Shown here: positions 1-8,481 of the stretch, piece by piece
Position numbering within the stretch: position 1 is the stretch's first letter
Layout of the letters: each line of letters starts with the position of its first letter
Assembly: GCA_016708345.1 (NCBI GenBank)
Contig: JADJFX010000008.1
Location: 310,001 to 374,000, forward strand
Direction: 5' to 3'
Origin: Candidatus Rhodoferax bjergmarkensis
GTDB taxonomy: Bacteria; Pseudomonadota; Gammaproteobacteria; Burkholderiales; Burkholderiaceae_C
Length of the DNA: 64,000 nt
The notes under the pieces: model-generated
What the model was told of the DNA's origin: nothing
What the model saw: the letters and a program-made list of their open reading frames with translations, nothing else
Database searches by the model: none
Made by a program: the position numbers and the translations under genes

Positions 1-1
1 G

Positions 2-850
2 GCCACGCTGGATTTTCCTGAGGAGGAAATTGACTTCCTGCGCAAGGCAGATGCGCACGGGCAGCTATCAAAATTGCAGCAATCTGTGCAAACAGTGCAA
101 CAGCGCGCTCGCCAGGGTGCATTGTTGCGCGAGGGCATCAAGGTGGTCATTGCCGGGCAACCGAATGCGGGCAAGTCATCCTTGCTCAATGCCTTGGCCG
201 GGGCCGAGTTGGCCATCGTGACGCCGATCGCTGGCACTACGCGTGACAAAGTGCAGCAAACCATCCAGATCGAAGGGGTGCCGTTGCATGTGATCGACAC
301 AGCCGGCCTGCGCGACAGCGACGACGAGGTGGAAAAAATTGGCATCGCCCACGCATGGGATGCCATTGCCGGGGCTGATGCTGTTTTGTTCTTGCATGAT
401 CTGACGCGCATGAATGCTACAGATTACATAGCTGATGACGCTTTAATAGCGGGCGCGCTGGCTCAAAAGCTGCCTTCTTCTGTAACCATCATCGACCTCT
501 GGAACAAAGCGGATGTTTCGGTCGTTGCGCCAGCCGATGCGGCGCTGTCCTTGTCCGCCAAGACCGGTGCTGGTCTGGATGCTTTGCGACGGCGCTTGCT
601 GGAGGTGGCGGGCTGGCAGTCGGTGCCTGAAGGGGTCTATCTGGCACGAGCGCGGCATGTTCAGGCTTTGCGCCGTGTGGCTGACCATTTGGCACAGGCG
701 CACACTCACTTGGCTGCCAATGCGCAGTACCTTGATTTGTTGGCCGAAGAACTCAGGCTGGCACAAAATGCCCTGAATGAAATTACCGGCGAATTTACAT
801 CGGACGACCTGCTTGGGGTGATATTTTCCAAGTTTTGCATTGGAAAGTAG
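2..850 (+). CDS. mnmE: tRNA modification GTPase MnmE, 5'-truncated by the window
   Basis: The reading frame is open from base 2, so the N-terminal folate-binding domain lies upstream. MnmE works with MnmG to modify the wobble uridine (cmnm5U/nm5U) of several tRNAs. The G domain is visible: P-loop GQPNAGKSS, switch region TPIAGTTRD, DTAGLRD, and NKAD for guanine specificity. The helical domain follows, and the protein ends in the diagnostic motif FSKFCIGK, whose cysteine is conserved in MnmE. The stop is TAG at 848-850. A copy of the dispersed palindromic repeat (416-470) is translated in frame between the DTAGLRD and NKAD motifs, giving the segment around NATDYIADDALIAGALAQK, which is a variable surface region in the family. 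The family assignment is firm. Confidence 0.97.
   Translation, partial: ATLDFPEEEIDFLRKADAHGQLSKLQQSVQTVQQRARQGALLREGIKVVIAGQPNAGKSSLLNALAGAELAIVTPIAGTTRDKVQQTIQIEGVPLHVIDTAGLRDSDDEVEKIGIAHAWDAIAGADAVLFLHDLTRMNATDYIADDALIAGALAQKLPSSVTIIDLWNKADVSVVAPADAALSLSAKTGAGLDALRRRLLEVAGWQSVPEGVYLARARHVQALRRVADHLAQAHTHLAANAQYLDLLAEELRLAQNALNEITGEFTSDDLLGVIFSKFCIGK
416..470 (+). repeat. Palindromic repeat copy 1, inside mnmE
   Basis: This is a diverged copy of the window's dispersed repeat: ATAGCTG, then CGC, CGGGCGC and GCTCAAAA in the usual order and spacing. It is read in frame in mnmE and does not break the gene. Confidence 0.5.
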
Positions 851-1051
851 CCACTATTGCACCAGTCTCAGGTGTTTTTTGCTGACCTCTCAGGTAATGT
901 CCTGATTTCAATTTGCCGCAAAACCTTCTATAGTTGGCAACCTGTCACGAAGCTAGGGCGTCGCAAGTGGTCACTTGGCAATATCCGTGCATTGAAACCG
1001 TTCAAAATGGATGAGCGTCGACAACTGCCTCACGAAAGAAAATCGAAGATC

Positions 1052-1849
1052 ATGTCAATATTTAACTGGTTTACCAGAAAACCTGCACCCTTGCCGGTCA
1101 GTCCACCTGAGAGTTCGGGCCTGGCGCATGCCGATGCAACGGTTCCCATGTCACAGACAGACCGGTTCCGGGTCAAACAGGCGGCAGGGTTGTCAGGGCA
1201 TGCTGCAAACCGAAAATCCGAACGGCTATTGCGACGAGAGCTTCTTTACACCGTCGTGCGTGACACCATGATTCGGGCCGGAGTGTTGGCAACAGGCTAC
1301 AAGTTCAAAGTCCTTTCGCTGGACGCGCAGGGTCGCCAATACCTTGTCATGATGGACATTGCCAACCAATTTACCGGTCAGGTCGGCCGCTTGGCTGAGA
1401 TTGAGGCCCAAATGGCTCAGGCTGCCAAAACGCGGCATGACATTCTTTTGACTGCAGTTTATTGGCGCGGCAGTGAGCATGTGACGGCCGGACTGTCGCC
1501 GGTTCCATCTGAAGATGAGGCTTTTTCATCACCGCAACCCGTCCCCCAAAAGACCACCCCAGAACCCGTGGCATCGGTTTCGCCGCCACCAGCCACCCGC
1601 AAGCCAGGCTCTGCCGGTTACGAACCTTTGTTGCAGGACGAAGTCGCAGCGTTCAAGCGGGCCTTGGAGGGCTCCATGCCTGCAACACCGTTGTCGGCGT
1701 CAGGTCAAATCGTCAGCTCAGGGCGTCGTAATCCAACACCACAACAGGTTCAATTTGACGACACCAAAACATTCCAGGACACGCAAGTCACGGAGTCGGA
1801 AGAAAGCAACTCTCCGCTGGGGGTCACCCAATACGGCGAATTGCGCTGA
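1052..1849 (+). CDS. Hypothetical protein, 265 aa
   Basis: I do not recognise the family. The open frame begins further upstream at 857, but the first 65 codons do not look coding. The start at 1052 (MSIFNWFTRKPAP) gives a more natural N-terminus. Residues 1-50 are proline-rich and basic. Residues 60-150 form a probable folded domain containing LLYTVVRDTMIRAGVL and YLVMMDIANQF. Residues 160-265 are Pro/Ser/Thr/Gln-rich and probably disordered. No signal peptide or membrane segment is seen. The gene is convergent with apt, 13 bp away. A regulatory or scaffold role is possible, but nothing shows it. Confidence 0.6.
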   Translation: MSIFNWFTRKPAPLPVSPPESSGLAHADATVPMSQTDRFRVKQAAGLSGHAANRKSERLLRRELLYTVVRDTMIRAGVLATGYKFKVLSLDAQGRQYLVMMDIANQFTGQVGRLAEIEAQMAQAAKTRHDILLTAVYWRGSEHVTAGLSPVPSEDEAFSSPQPVPQKTTPEPVASVSPPPATRKPGSAGYEPLLQDEVAAFKRALEGSMPATPLSASGQIVSSGRRNPTPQQVQFDDTKTFQDTQVTESEESNSPLGVTQYGELR

Positions 1850-1862
1850 GGCAAAGCCGGTT

Positions 1863-2417
1863 TCAGTGCCCGTCAAAATCAATCAGGGTGAACAGTGGAA
1901 GTCCTGCTGCCTTGAGTTTGCTGGAGCCACCAAGTTCTGGCAGGTCGACAATTGCAGCGCCTTCCATCACCTGAGCGCCAAGTTTTTCGAGTAATTTTTT
2001 GCCGGCCATCATGGTGCCGCCCGTGGCGATCAGGTCGTCAATCAGCAGCACCCGGCTGCCGGCTTTGACGGCATCGGTGTGCAACTCTACCGTGGCACTG
2101 CCGTATTCCAACTCATAAGTCTCTTCGATGGTCGTGAACGGCAGCTTGCCTTTTTTGCGGATGGGCACAAAGCCAACATTGAGTTCGTAGGCAATGACCG
2201 CACCCAAAATGAAACCACGGGCATCCAGCCCCGCCACCACATCAGGCCGCAAACGAGCATCCATGTAGCGGTGGACAAAAGCGTCAATCAATATTCTGAA
2301 GACCCGGGCATCTTGCAGCAGCGGTGTGATGTCGCGAAATTGAACGCCGGGGGCCGGCCAGTCAGGGACGGTGCGGATGTGGTCTTTAAGGTACTGGCTG
2401 ACACTTTTGTTTTGCAT
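1863..2417 (-). CDS. apt: Adenine phosphoribosyltransferase
   Basis: Apt salvages adenine to AMP using PRPP in the cytoplasm. The 184-residue length is normal for the family. The PRPP-binding loop VLLIDDLIATGGT is at residues 123-135. The flexible-loop region RKKGKLPF near residues 88-94 and the early motif VQFRDITPLLQD are also typical. The gene is a single unit between two unrelated genes and ends 13 bp from the convergent hypothetical gene. The assignment is secure. Confidence 0.96.
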   Translation of the reverse strand: MQNKSVSQYLKDHIRTVPDWPAPGVQFRDITPLLQDARVFRILIDAFVHRYMDARLRPDVVAGLDARGFILGAVIAYELNVGFVPIRKKGKLPFTTIEETYELEYGSATVELHTDAVKAGSRVLLIDDLIATGGTMMAGKKLLEKLGAQVMEGAAIVDLPELGGSSKLKAAGLPLFTLIDFDGH

Positions 2418-2498
2418 GGGGCATGGATTTTTGGCTTGGGCCTATATTGTGCATTGCACGCGGCCTGGTAGTTTGCGGCGTGATCCTGACTTTCACGG

Positions 2499-4484
2499 TT
2501 AAACCTTCAGCAGCTTGTGCACGGCTGCAACGAGTTTCTCAACTTGGCCCGATAACACCAGCGTATCGCCCACCTCCATCAGGGGATTGGTTTCTACACT
2601 CACCACCCGCCCGCCGCTGCGCCGCAAACTCACAACGCGAACATCCAGCCTTTGCAGGCCTGCTGCGCTGACGGGCTGACCAATCCATGGTGCGCCCGGG
2701 GGCAGTGTGAGTGATGAAAGACGCTCCTGATGCAATTCATCCTGAGAGGCATCGTCTGCGCCATGAAAATAGCCACGCAGCAGGTTGTAACGGGCGTCAC
2801 GCTGCTCCTGCACGATGCGAATCACGCGCCGTACGGGCACACCGACCAGTGCCAGCGCATGGCTCGCCAGCATCAGCGAGCCTTCAATGGCTTCGGGTAC
2901 CACCTCGGTCGCACCGGCGCGCCTCAATGCCTCCAAGTCCAGATCATCTTGGGTTCGCACGATAACGGGAACCTGCGGCGCATGGGCTCGAACATGCGAC
3001 AACACCTTCTTTGCGCCCGCGACATCCAGGTAGGTGATGACCACCGCACTGGCGCGCGCCAGTCCCGAGGCCATCAGTGCCTGCAGGCGCACTGCATCCC
3101 CGAAGGCCACAGAATCCCCGGCCGCACCGGCTTGACGCACCCGGTCCGGGTCCAAGTCAAGCGCCATGTAGGGAATATTTTCACGCTCCAGCATGCGTGC
3201 AAGATTTTGTCCGCAGCGACCATAGCCGCAAATGATGACGTGCTTGCTGATGTTGATCGACTTGCTTGCAATGGAGGTCATTTGCAGCGACTGCTGCAAC
3301 CATTCACTGCTAACCAGTTTGAGCACAATCCGGTTGCTGTACATAATGATGAACGGCGTGGCCAACATTGACAGCACCATGCTGGCCAGGATCGGATTGA
3401 GCATGGCAGGAGGAACCAGCGCATGGGCCTGTGCGAGCGTGAGCAGCACAAAGCCAAATTCCCCCGCCTGCGCCAGATACAAACCGGTGCGCAACGAGAC
3501 GCCATCGGTGGCTCCCAAGGCGCGGGCCAGCAAAGTCACCAATGCCGCTTTGAGCAAGACCGGAACCGTGAAGAAAAAAAGCACCAGCGGCCAGCGCTGC
3601 AACACCAGCCGCCAGTCGAGCATCATGCCGATACTGATGAAAAAAAGACCCAAAAGAAGATCGTGAAAGGGTCGAATATCGGTTTCAACCTGGTGTTTGT
3701 AGTCAGTTTCTGAGATGAGCATGCCGGCGATAAAGGCACCCAGTGCCAGACTCAAGCCCGCCAGTTCGGTGAGCCAAGCCAGCCCCAGTGTGATGAGCAG
3801 CAGGTTTAGCACGAACAGTTCCTCACTCTTGCGCCGCGCCACCAAGGTCAGCCACCAGCGCATCACATGTTGCCCACCGACCAGCAACAGAGTGATCAGC
3901 GCAATAGCCTTGAGCGTCGCCAGCGCCAGCGTTTCAAGCAGGTGCTCACTCGAAGCACCTAGCGCCGGAATCAGCACCAGCAGGGGCACCACAGCCAAAT
4001 CCTGAAACAGCAGCACCCCCATGACCCGTTTGCCATGCGGGGATTCCATTTCAAGGCGCTCATTCATCAGCTTGACCACAATCGCCGTGCTGCTCATGGC
4101 CAGCGCGCCCGACAAGGCCAAGGCAGTCTTCCAGCCGATGTCCCACATGGTTGGTGCCAAGATCGCCAGGAAAAGCACCGTGCTGGTGCCCCCGATCATG
4201 GTGAGCAGCACCTGGAAAAACCCGAGTCCAAAAACGTGATTGCGCATGGCCCGCAGCTTGGGCAGGTTGAATTCCAGACCAATGACGAACATCAGAAAAA
4301 CAACACCAAACTCGCCAAGGTGCCGCACACCGTCGGCATTTTTCGCCAGGGCCAACGCATTGGGGCCGATCAGCACACCGACTGCTAAATAACCCAGCAT
4401 GGGTGGCAGTTTCAGGTACCGGCACCCCACCACGCCCAACACCGCTGCCAGCAAATAAAGTAGTGTCAGTTCAAGTGGGCTCAT
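2499..4484 (-). CDS. Kef-type monovalent cation:proton antiporter (CPA2) with RCK domain
   Basis: This 661-residue membrane protein has about 12 hydrophobic segments over residues 1-390, beginning MSPLELTLLYLLAAVLG, which match the Na+/H+ exchanger (CPA2) fold. A cytoplasmic TrkA-N/RCK domain follows from about residue 405, with the nucleotide-binding motif ICGYGRCGQNLARML. A TrkA-C domain occupies about residues 570-661. Kef systems exchange K+ for H+ and are gated by nucleotide or glutathione adducts. No KefF/KefG ancillary subunit gene is adjacent, so it could equally be a YbaL-like antiporter; I therefore give no symbol. It is transcribed divergently from kdsD with only 56 bp between the starts. 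Confidence 0.9.
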   Translation of the reverse strand: MSPLELTLLYLLAAVLGVVGCRYLKLPPMLGYLAVGVLIGPNALALAKNADGVRHLGEFGVVFLMFVIGLEFNLPKLRAMRNHVFGLGFFQVLLTMIGGTSTVLFLAILAPTMWDIGWKTALALSGALAMSSTAIVVKLMNERLEMESPHGKRVMGVLLFQDLAVVPLLVLIPALGASSEHLLETLALATLKAIALITLLLVGGQHVMRWWLTLVARRKSEELFVLNLLLITLGLAWLTELAGLSLALGAFIAGMLISETDYKHQVETDIRPFHDLLLGLFFISIGMMLDWRLVLQRWPLVLFFFTVPVLLKAALVTLLARALGATDGVSLRTGLYLAQAGEFGFVLLTLAQAHALVPPAMLNPILASMVLSMLATPFIIMYSNRIVLKLVSSEWLQQSLQMTSIASKSINISKHVIICGYGRCGQNLARMLERENIPYMALDLDPDRVRQAGAAGDSVAFGDAVRLQALMASGLARASAVVITYLDVAGAKKVLSHVRAHAPQVPVIVRTQDDLDLEALRRAGATEVVPEAIEGSLMLASHALALVGVPVRRVIRIVQEQRDARYNLLRGYFHGADDASQDELHQERLSSLTLPPGAPWIGQPVSAAGLQRLDVRVVSLRRSGGRVVSVETNPLMEVGDTLVLSGQVEKLVAAVHKLLKV

Positions 4485-4540
4485 GCACGCATATTAATGT
4501 GAAAGCCAGCAAGGCAAGCGCGCATCTATAAAATGAATCC

Positions 4541-5542
4541 ATGACACGTCAACACATTCAACTCCCGGCTTTGCAGGCAGACTCGGCCATTCGCCTTGCG
4601 CACGAGACACTGGACATTGAAGCGGCTGCCATACAGGGTTTGAAGGAACGCATTGGGAGCGCCTTTGTTCACGCTGTCGAGATGATGCTGGCGGTGCGCG
4701 GTCGCGTGGTGGTCATGGGCATGGGCAAGAGCGGTCATATCGGGCGCAAGTTAGCGGCCACCTTGGCCTCCACCGGAACACCAGCCATGTTTGTCCACCC
4801 GGCGGAAGCCAGCCACGGCGATCTTGGCATGATCAAACCCGTCGATCTTGTGCTGGCCATTTCCAACAGTGGTGAATCTGAAGAGTTGACCGCGATATTG
4901 CCGATGCTCAAGCGCATGGGCGCGCCCTTGATTGCCATCACAGGCCAAGCGGAGTCCACATTGGCCCGTTATGCCGATGTTTTTTTGGATTGCGGCGTTG
5001 AAAAAGAAGCTTGCCCCCTGAATCTGGCCCCCACCGCCAGCACCACGGCGCAACTTGCGCTGGGCGATGCACTTGCCGTGGTACTGCTCGATGCCCGCGG
5101 GTTCAAGGCCGAGGACTTTGCCCGCTCCCACCCTGGCGGAGCGCTGGGCCGCAAGCTGCTCACCCATGTCAGCGACGTGATGCGCACCGGAGACAGCGTG
5201 CCCAAGGTGGGGCCCAATACAAGCTTCAGTGAATTGATGCGCGAGATGAGCATCAAAGGACTGGGGGCAACGGCCATTGTGGACGCTGATTTGAAAGTCA
5301 TGGGCGTCTTTACCGATGGCGATTTGCGCCGTCTGGTCGAAAAAGGCATCGATTTGCGCGCCACCACCGCCGAACAAGTCATGCACCCCAACCCCAGCAC
5401 CATCGCCAGCGATGCCCTGGCGGTTGAAGCGGCTGAACTGATGGAGCACTATTGCATCACCTGTGTACTGGTGCTCGATGCTGCAGGGCGGCTGTGCGGC
5501 GCACTCAACAGCAACGACCTCATGCGAGCCAAAGTGATATGA
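4541..5542 (+). CDS. kdsD: Arabinose-5-phosphate isomerase KdsD (KpsF/GutQ family)
   Basis: KdsD interconverts D-ribulose 5-phosphate and D-arabinose 5-phosphate, the first step of Kdo synthesis for the LPS core. The 333 residues comprise a SIS sugar-isomerase domain (about 30-190; motifs GMGKSGHIGRKLAATLAST and SNSGESEEL) and two CBS domains (about 210-265 and 275-333). It opens the operon kdsD-kdsC-lptC: its TGA overlaps the ATG of kdsC in the sequence ATGA. Length and organisation match the E. coli enzyme. Confidence 0.96.
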   Translation: MTRQHIQLPALQADSAIRLAHETLDIEAAAIQGLKERIGSAFVHAVEMMLAVRGRVVVMGMGKSGHIGRKLAATLASTGTPAMFVHPAEASHGDLGMIKPVDLVLAISNSGESEELTAILPMLKRMGAPLIAITGQAESTLARYADVFLDCGVEKEACPLNLAPTASTTAQLALGDALAVVLLDARGFKAEDFARSHPGGALGRKLLTHVSDVMRTGDSVPKVGPNTSFSELMREMSIKGLGATAIVDADLKVMGVFTDGDLRRLVEKGIDLRATTAEQVMHPNPSTIASDALAVEAAELMEHYCITCVLVLDAAGRLCGALNSNDLMRAKVI

Positions 5543-6132
5543 CGCACCAACTCATCATTTCAAATGGCGAACCCACCGGGCAGAAAGCAGGTTCTTTACT
5601 CACTTTTGCGCCTGAGTTGCTTTTGAAAGCGCAGGGTATTCGGGTGGTCTTTTTTGATGTCGATGGCGTTCTGACTGATGGTGGGCTGTATTTCACCGAG
5701 GCGGGTGAAACCATCAAGCGGTTTCATACGCTTGATGGCCACGGTCTCAAGCTGCTCCAGCGCGCAGGCATCACACCGGCCATCATCACCGGGCGGGATT
5801 CCAAACCCCTGCGGGTGCGCCTGGCCGCATTGGGGGTTGAGCATGTTCACTATGGCACCGAAAACAAACGCCCTGCGGCCCAGCAAACACTGGACGCACT
5901 GGGTCTGGATTGGCCGCAGGCGGCCGCCATGGGCGACGATTGGCCCGACCTTGCCGTCATGCACCGCTGTGCGCTGGCCTGTGCACCCCACAACGCCCAT
6001 CACGAAGTCAAGTCGGCGGCGCACTATGTGACAAACGCACGCGGCGGTGATGGCGCAGTCAGGCAATTGTGCGACCTGCTGCTCATTGCCAGTGGCAAAT
6101 ACGCCGGTTTGCTGGAAGAAAGCACGCTGTGA
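5539..6132 (+). CDS. kdsC: 3-deoxy-D-manno-octulosonate-8-phosphate phosphatase KdsC
   Basis: KdsC dephosphorylates Kdo 8-phosphate to Kdo. The 197-residue protein is a short HAD hydrolase. The nucleophile motif FFDVDGVLTDG (Asp40, Asp42) is present, followed by TGRDS and the metal-binding MGDDWPDL. The frame is open from 5452, but ATG 5539 is chosen because it overlaps the kdsD stop by 4 bp, a typical coupled start. The first 30 residues are longer than usual and poorly conserved, so a start further downstream is possible. The stop overlaps the lptC start. Confidence 0.95.
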   Translation: MTHQLIISNGEPTGQKAGSLLTFAPELLLKAQGIRVVFFDVDGVLTDGGLYFTEAGETIKRFHTLDGHGLKLLQRAGITPAIITGRDSKPLRVRLAALGVEHVHYGTENKRPAAQQTLDALGLDWPQAAAMGDDWPDLAVMHRCALACAPHNAHHEVKSAAHYVTNARGGDGAVRQLCDLLLIASGKYAGLLEESTL

Positions 6133-6746
6133 TCCAACTGCTGCGTGCGGCCTGGTACCGACTGTCGCTTTACTTGCCCGTCATTCTCATGGGCTTGCTG
6201 GCACTGGGAACCTATTGGCTGGTTCGAAGCACTCCCTTGCTGACCCAGCCCGGGCATGTGGCGGTGGCCCGGCACGAGCCGGACTATTTTTTGCACAAGT
6301 TTTCAGTCAAAACATTCGATGGCGATGGCCGGCTCAAGAGCGAGGTGCTCGGTACCCATGCCCGCCACTATCCGGACACGGACACCCTGGAAATTGACTT
6401 GGCGCGCATTCGTTTGATTGATGCAGGAGGGCGCCTGACCACCGCCACCGCGAATCGTGCCCTGACCAACGGCGATGGGTCGGAAGTGCAACTGTTTGGC
6501 AATGCGCGGGTGGTCCGCGAACCCATGGTGAGCAAGGCCGCAAAGTCCCAGCCGAGGCTGGAATTTCGCAGCGAGTTTTTACATGCTTTCACCGATACGG
6601 AGCGGGTCAAATCAAACAAGCCAGTGGAGATCGTGCGCGGGCGCGATACGTTCACGGCTGATGCCATGGACTTTGACAACCTTGAACGCGTGTTGCAACT
6701 GGACGGCCGTGTCAAGGGTGTGCTGGTTCCTGACGCATTCAAATAA
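6129..6746 (+). CDS. lptC: LPS export ABC transporter periplasmic protein LptC
   Basis: LptC links the inner-membrane LptBFG complex to periplasmic LptA in LPS transport. The start is GTG at 6129, which overlaps the kdsC TGA as GTGA; the open frame runs further upstream but only within kdsC. The 205-residue product has one N-terminal membrane anchor (LYLPVILMGLLALGTYWLV, about residues 14-32). A beta-rich LptC domain follows, with KTFDGDGRLKSEVLG and TFTADAMDFDNLERVLQLDGRVKG. lptA and lptB, which usually follow lptC, are absent here; an SDR gene comes next after 23 bp. Confidence 0.92.
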   Translation: MIQLLRAAWYRLSLYLPVILMGLLALGTYWLVRSTPLLTQPGHVAVARHEPDYFLHKFSVKTFDGDGRLKSEVLGTHARHYPDTDTLEIDLARIRLIDAGGRLTTATANRALTNGDGSEVQLFGNARVVREPMVSKAAKSQPRLEFRSEFLHAFTDTERVKSNKPVEIVRGRDTFTADAMDFDNLERVLQLDGRVKGVLVPDAFK

Positions 6747-6769
6747 ACCACCCGCAGAGTTGTCTGGCC

Positions 6770-7546
6770 ATGTCGAAACTTGTGTTTATCACCGGCGCCT
6801 CCAGCGGACTTGGTCAGGCGCTGGCTTGGCGTTTTTACCAGAGCGGATATTCGCTGGCCTTGGTAGCAAGGCGCACGAATGAGATCGAATCATGGGTTTG
6901 CGCACGTAATGTAAGCGCGAGCAGCTATAAAACATATAGCGCAGATGTAGCTGTGATTGACAGCATTGTGGCCGCCGGGCTCGCCTGCATGGCCAGCCAA
7001 GGCGTTCCCGACGTGGTGATCGCCTGCGCCGGCATCAGCTTTGGCATAGAAACCGCCGAACGTGTTGATCTTGATGTAATGACCAGAACGTTTGCCACCA
7101 ACAACATCGGCACGGCCGCCACGTTTCATCCATTTCTGAACGCCATGGTACAGCGCGGCTCGGGTACCTTGGTCGGCATTGGCAGTGTGAACGGCATCCG
7201 TGGCTTTGCCGGTCATGGTGCAAACTGCCCCAGTAAAGCGGCCCTGATCAGCTACTGTGAATGTCTGCGCGGTGAGTTGCGCTTGACTGGCGTCAAGGTG
7301 GTCACCATTTGCCCAGGCTATATCGACACGCCCTTGACACAAAAGAACAATTACGCAATGCCGTTCCTGATGTCGCCGCCAGATTTTGCTGAAAAAGCTT
7401 TTGCAGCAATTGAGGCCGGCACCAGCTACCGGGTGATTCCCTGGCAAATGGGTGTGGTGGCAAAGTTATTGCGACTGTTGCCCAATGCGCTGTTTGACAA
7501 GCTGTTTGCCGGACGACCGCGAAAACCGCGCAACACCGGGACATGA
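6770..7546 (+). CDS. Short-chain dehydrogenase/reductase lacking the catalytic tyrosine
   Basis: The 258-residue protein has the SDR Rossmann fold: cofactor motif TGASSGLG at residues 8-15 and CAGISFG in the NAG position. At the active site the usual Y-x-x-x-K is read as N-C-P-S-K (codons at 7223-7237, aac instead of a tyrosine codon). The serine in VGIGSVNG and the lysine are kept. This is either an inactivated or a repurposed SDR; a single base change (tac to aac) would explain it. A palindromic repeat copy (6900-6941) is read in frame near residues 44-58. It lies 23 bp after lptC and probably shares its transcript. The substrate is unknown. Confidence 0.85.
   Translation: MSKLVFITGASSGLGQALAWRFYQSGYSLALVARRTNEIESWVCARNVSASSYKTYSADVAVIDSIVAAGLACMASQGVPDVVIACAGISFGIETAERVDLDVMTRTFATNNIGTAATFHPFLNAMVQRGSGTLVGIGSVNGIRGFAGHGANCPSKAALISYCECLRGELRLTGVKVVTICPGYIDTPLTQKNNYAMPFLMSPPDFAEKAFAAIEAGTSYRVIPWQMGVVAKLLRLLPNALFDKLFAGRPRKPRNTGT
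6900..6941 (-). repeat. Palindromic repeat copy 2, inside the SDR gene
   Basis: The sequence reads GCGCACG, spacer, GCGCGAGCAGCTAT, loop, ATAGC. It is the reverse orientation of copy 1 and is translated in frame (around ARNVSASSYKTYSADVA). Confidence 0.6.
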
Positions 7547-7556
7547 CCCAGACGTG

Positions 7557-7582
7557 AAAAAAGGGCCGCAAGGGCCCTTTAT
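7557..7582. terminator. Bidirectional intrinsic terminator between SDR and RRM genes
   Basis: An 8-bp stem AAAGGGCC / GGCCCTTT (7560-7567 and 7573-7580) encloses the loop GCAAG. It has an A-run before it and Ts after it, so it can serve both convergent genes. Confidence 0.75.
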
Positions 7583-7611
7583 TGGATTGGCGCAAAGCCA
7601 GTCGCGTTGGT

Positions 7612-8052
7612 TTAGTAGCTGCTACGGCCACCGCCGCCGCCGTAACCGCCGCCGCCGCCACCGCCGCTACGACCACCGCCGCCGCCGCCGTAACCGCCGC
7701 CGCCGCCACCGCCGCTACGACCACCGCCGCCGTAACCGCCGCCGCCAGAACCGCCACCAAAGCCGCCGCCGGAGCGGGGAGGACGTGCTTCCATGGGACG
7801 GGCTTCGTTCACCACGAGACCGCGGCCGCCGTATTGTTGACCATTCATACCATTGATGGCAGCTTGTGCCTCAGCGTCGCTGGCCATTTCCACAAAGCCG
7901 AAGCCTTTGGAGCGGCCGGTGTCACGTTCCATCATGACTTTTGCGCTGGTGACGGTACCGTGCGCTGCGAATGCTTGCTGCAGATCTTCGTCACGGAAAG
8001 AATAGGGCAGGTTGCCCACGTAAAGTTTGTTGCCCATGAAAGGACTCCTCAA
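7612..8052 (-). CDS. Glycine-rich RNA-binding protein (single RRM)
   Basis: The 146-residue protein has one RRM at about residues 5-80, with RNP2 LYVGNLPYS and RNP1 KGFGFVEM. Residues 95-146 are a low-complexity tail of GGGYGGGGGRSGGG-type repeats ending in RSSY. Proteins of this type in bacteria are often cold-induced RNA chaperones; that role is inferred from the family. A Shine-Dalgarno-like AGGAG lies close before the start. The 5' region up to 8160 is AT-rich and gene-free. The GC-rich tail coding sequence also opens spurious antisense frames, which I did not annotate. Confidence 0.92.
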   Translation of the reverse strand: MRSPFMGNKLYVGNLPYSFRDEDLQQAFAAHGTVTSAKVMMERDTGRSKGFGFVEMASDAEAQAAINGMNGQQYGGRGLVVNEARPMEARPPRSGGGFGGGSGGGGYGGGGRSGGGGGGGYGGGGGGRSGGGGGGGYGGGGGRSSY

Positions 8053-8189
8053 AATGCCTCAAAACGCGATGGAGTCCAAAACCGCTACAACAAACCATAA
8101 AGACTTAAAGCAGACGCGAACCTGACTAATCACCGCAAACCTGTACCATCGATATTTCGAAAATACGCCGCCATTATGCGTCAATATCC

Positions 8190-8217
8190 ACTTTTTCCAA
8201 ATAAATTTGGAAAAAGT
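8190..8217. repeat. Perfect 12-bp inverted repeat with 4-nt loop
   Basis: ACTTTTTCCAAA, loop TAAA, TTTGGAAAAAGT. It lies just downstream of the anti-sigma stop and upstream of the RRM gene. It could be a weak terminator of the sigma operon, although no clear U-run follows the stem on that strand, or an operator. Confidence 0.6.
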
Positions 8218-8241
8218 TGAAAGTAGTGCTAGAAATTTGTG

Positions 8242-8481
8242 TCAACCACGCTGCGACGGCACATTGTTCCGGTCTGCAGCAGGTGGTTCGTCGTCTTCAC
8301 CAGCGCGCCACTGCTGCATGGCGCTGCGCATGCTGATGATCTGGCGTTCAAAAGGCGGGCACGCTGCACAGATCGACATGTGAAGGCGCAGTGCCAAGCG
8401 ATCACGCCACGGCAAACTGCGGTCTTCGCGCGCAATCACCAAGGCAGTAACTTCCTTGCAGGTTCGATGAAAGGGCATCAT
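8242..8481 (-). CDS. Anti-sigma factor, zf-HC2 type
   Basis: This small zinc-finger-like protein has Cys near HRTCKEVT and the pair in HMSICAAC, the pattern of zf-HC2 anti-sigma domains. With the chosen ATG at 8481 it is 79 residues long. That ATG overlaps the sigma-factor TGA in the sequence ATGATG, so translation is probably coupled. An upstream ATG at 8520 would give 92 residues. It has no membrane segment, so it would act as a soluble sensor that binds the co-transcribed ECF sigma factor. The signal is not visible in the sequence. Confidence 0.8.
   Translation of the reverse strand: MMPFHRTCKEVTALVIAREDRSLPWRDRLALRLHMSICAACPPFERQIISMRSAMQQWRAGEDDEPPAADRNNVPSQRG

Noticed and set aside
857..1051. 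N-terminal extension of the 1052 hypothetical gene
   Set aside because: The 65 extra residues do not look coding, and the inner ATG gives a natural N-terminus.
7630..7760. CRISPR-like or tandem-repeat array
   Set aside because: The repeated units are GGN glycine codons of the RRM protein tail, with no spacers.
7452..7856. Long arginine- and alanine-rich open frames opposite the RRM gene tail
   Set aside because: They are products of the GC-rich Gly codon repeats on the other strand; the RRM protein is clear.
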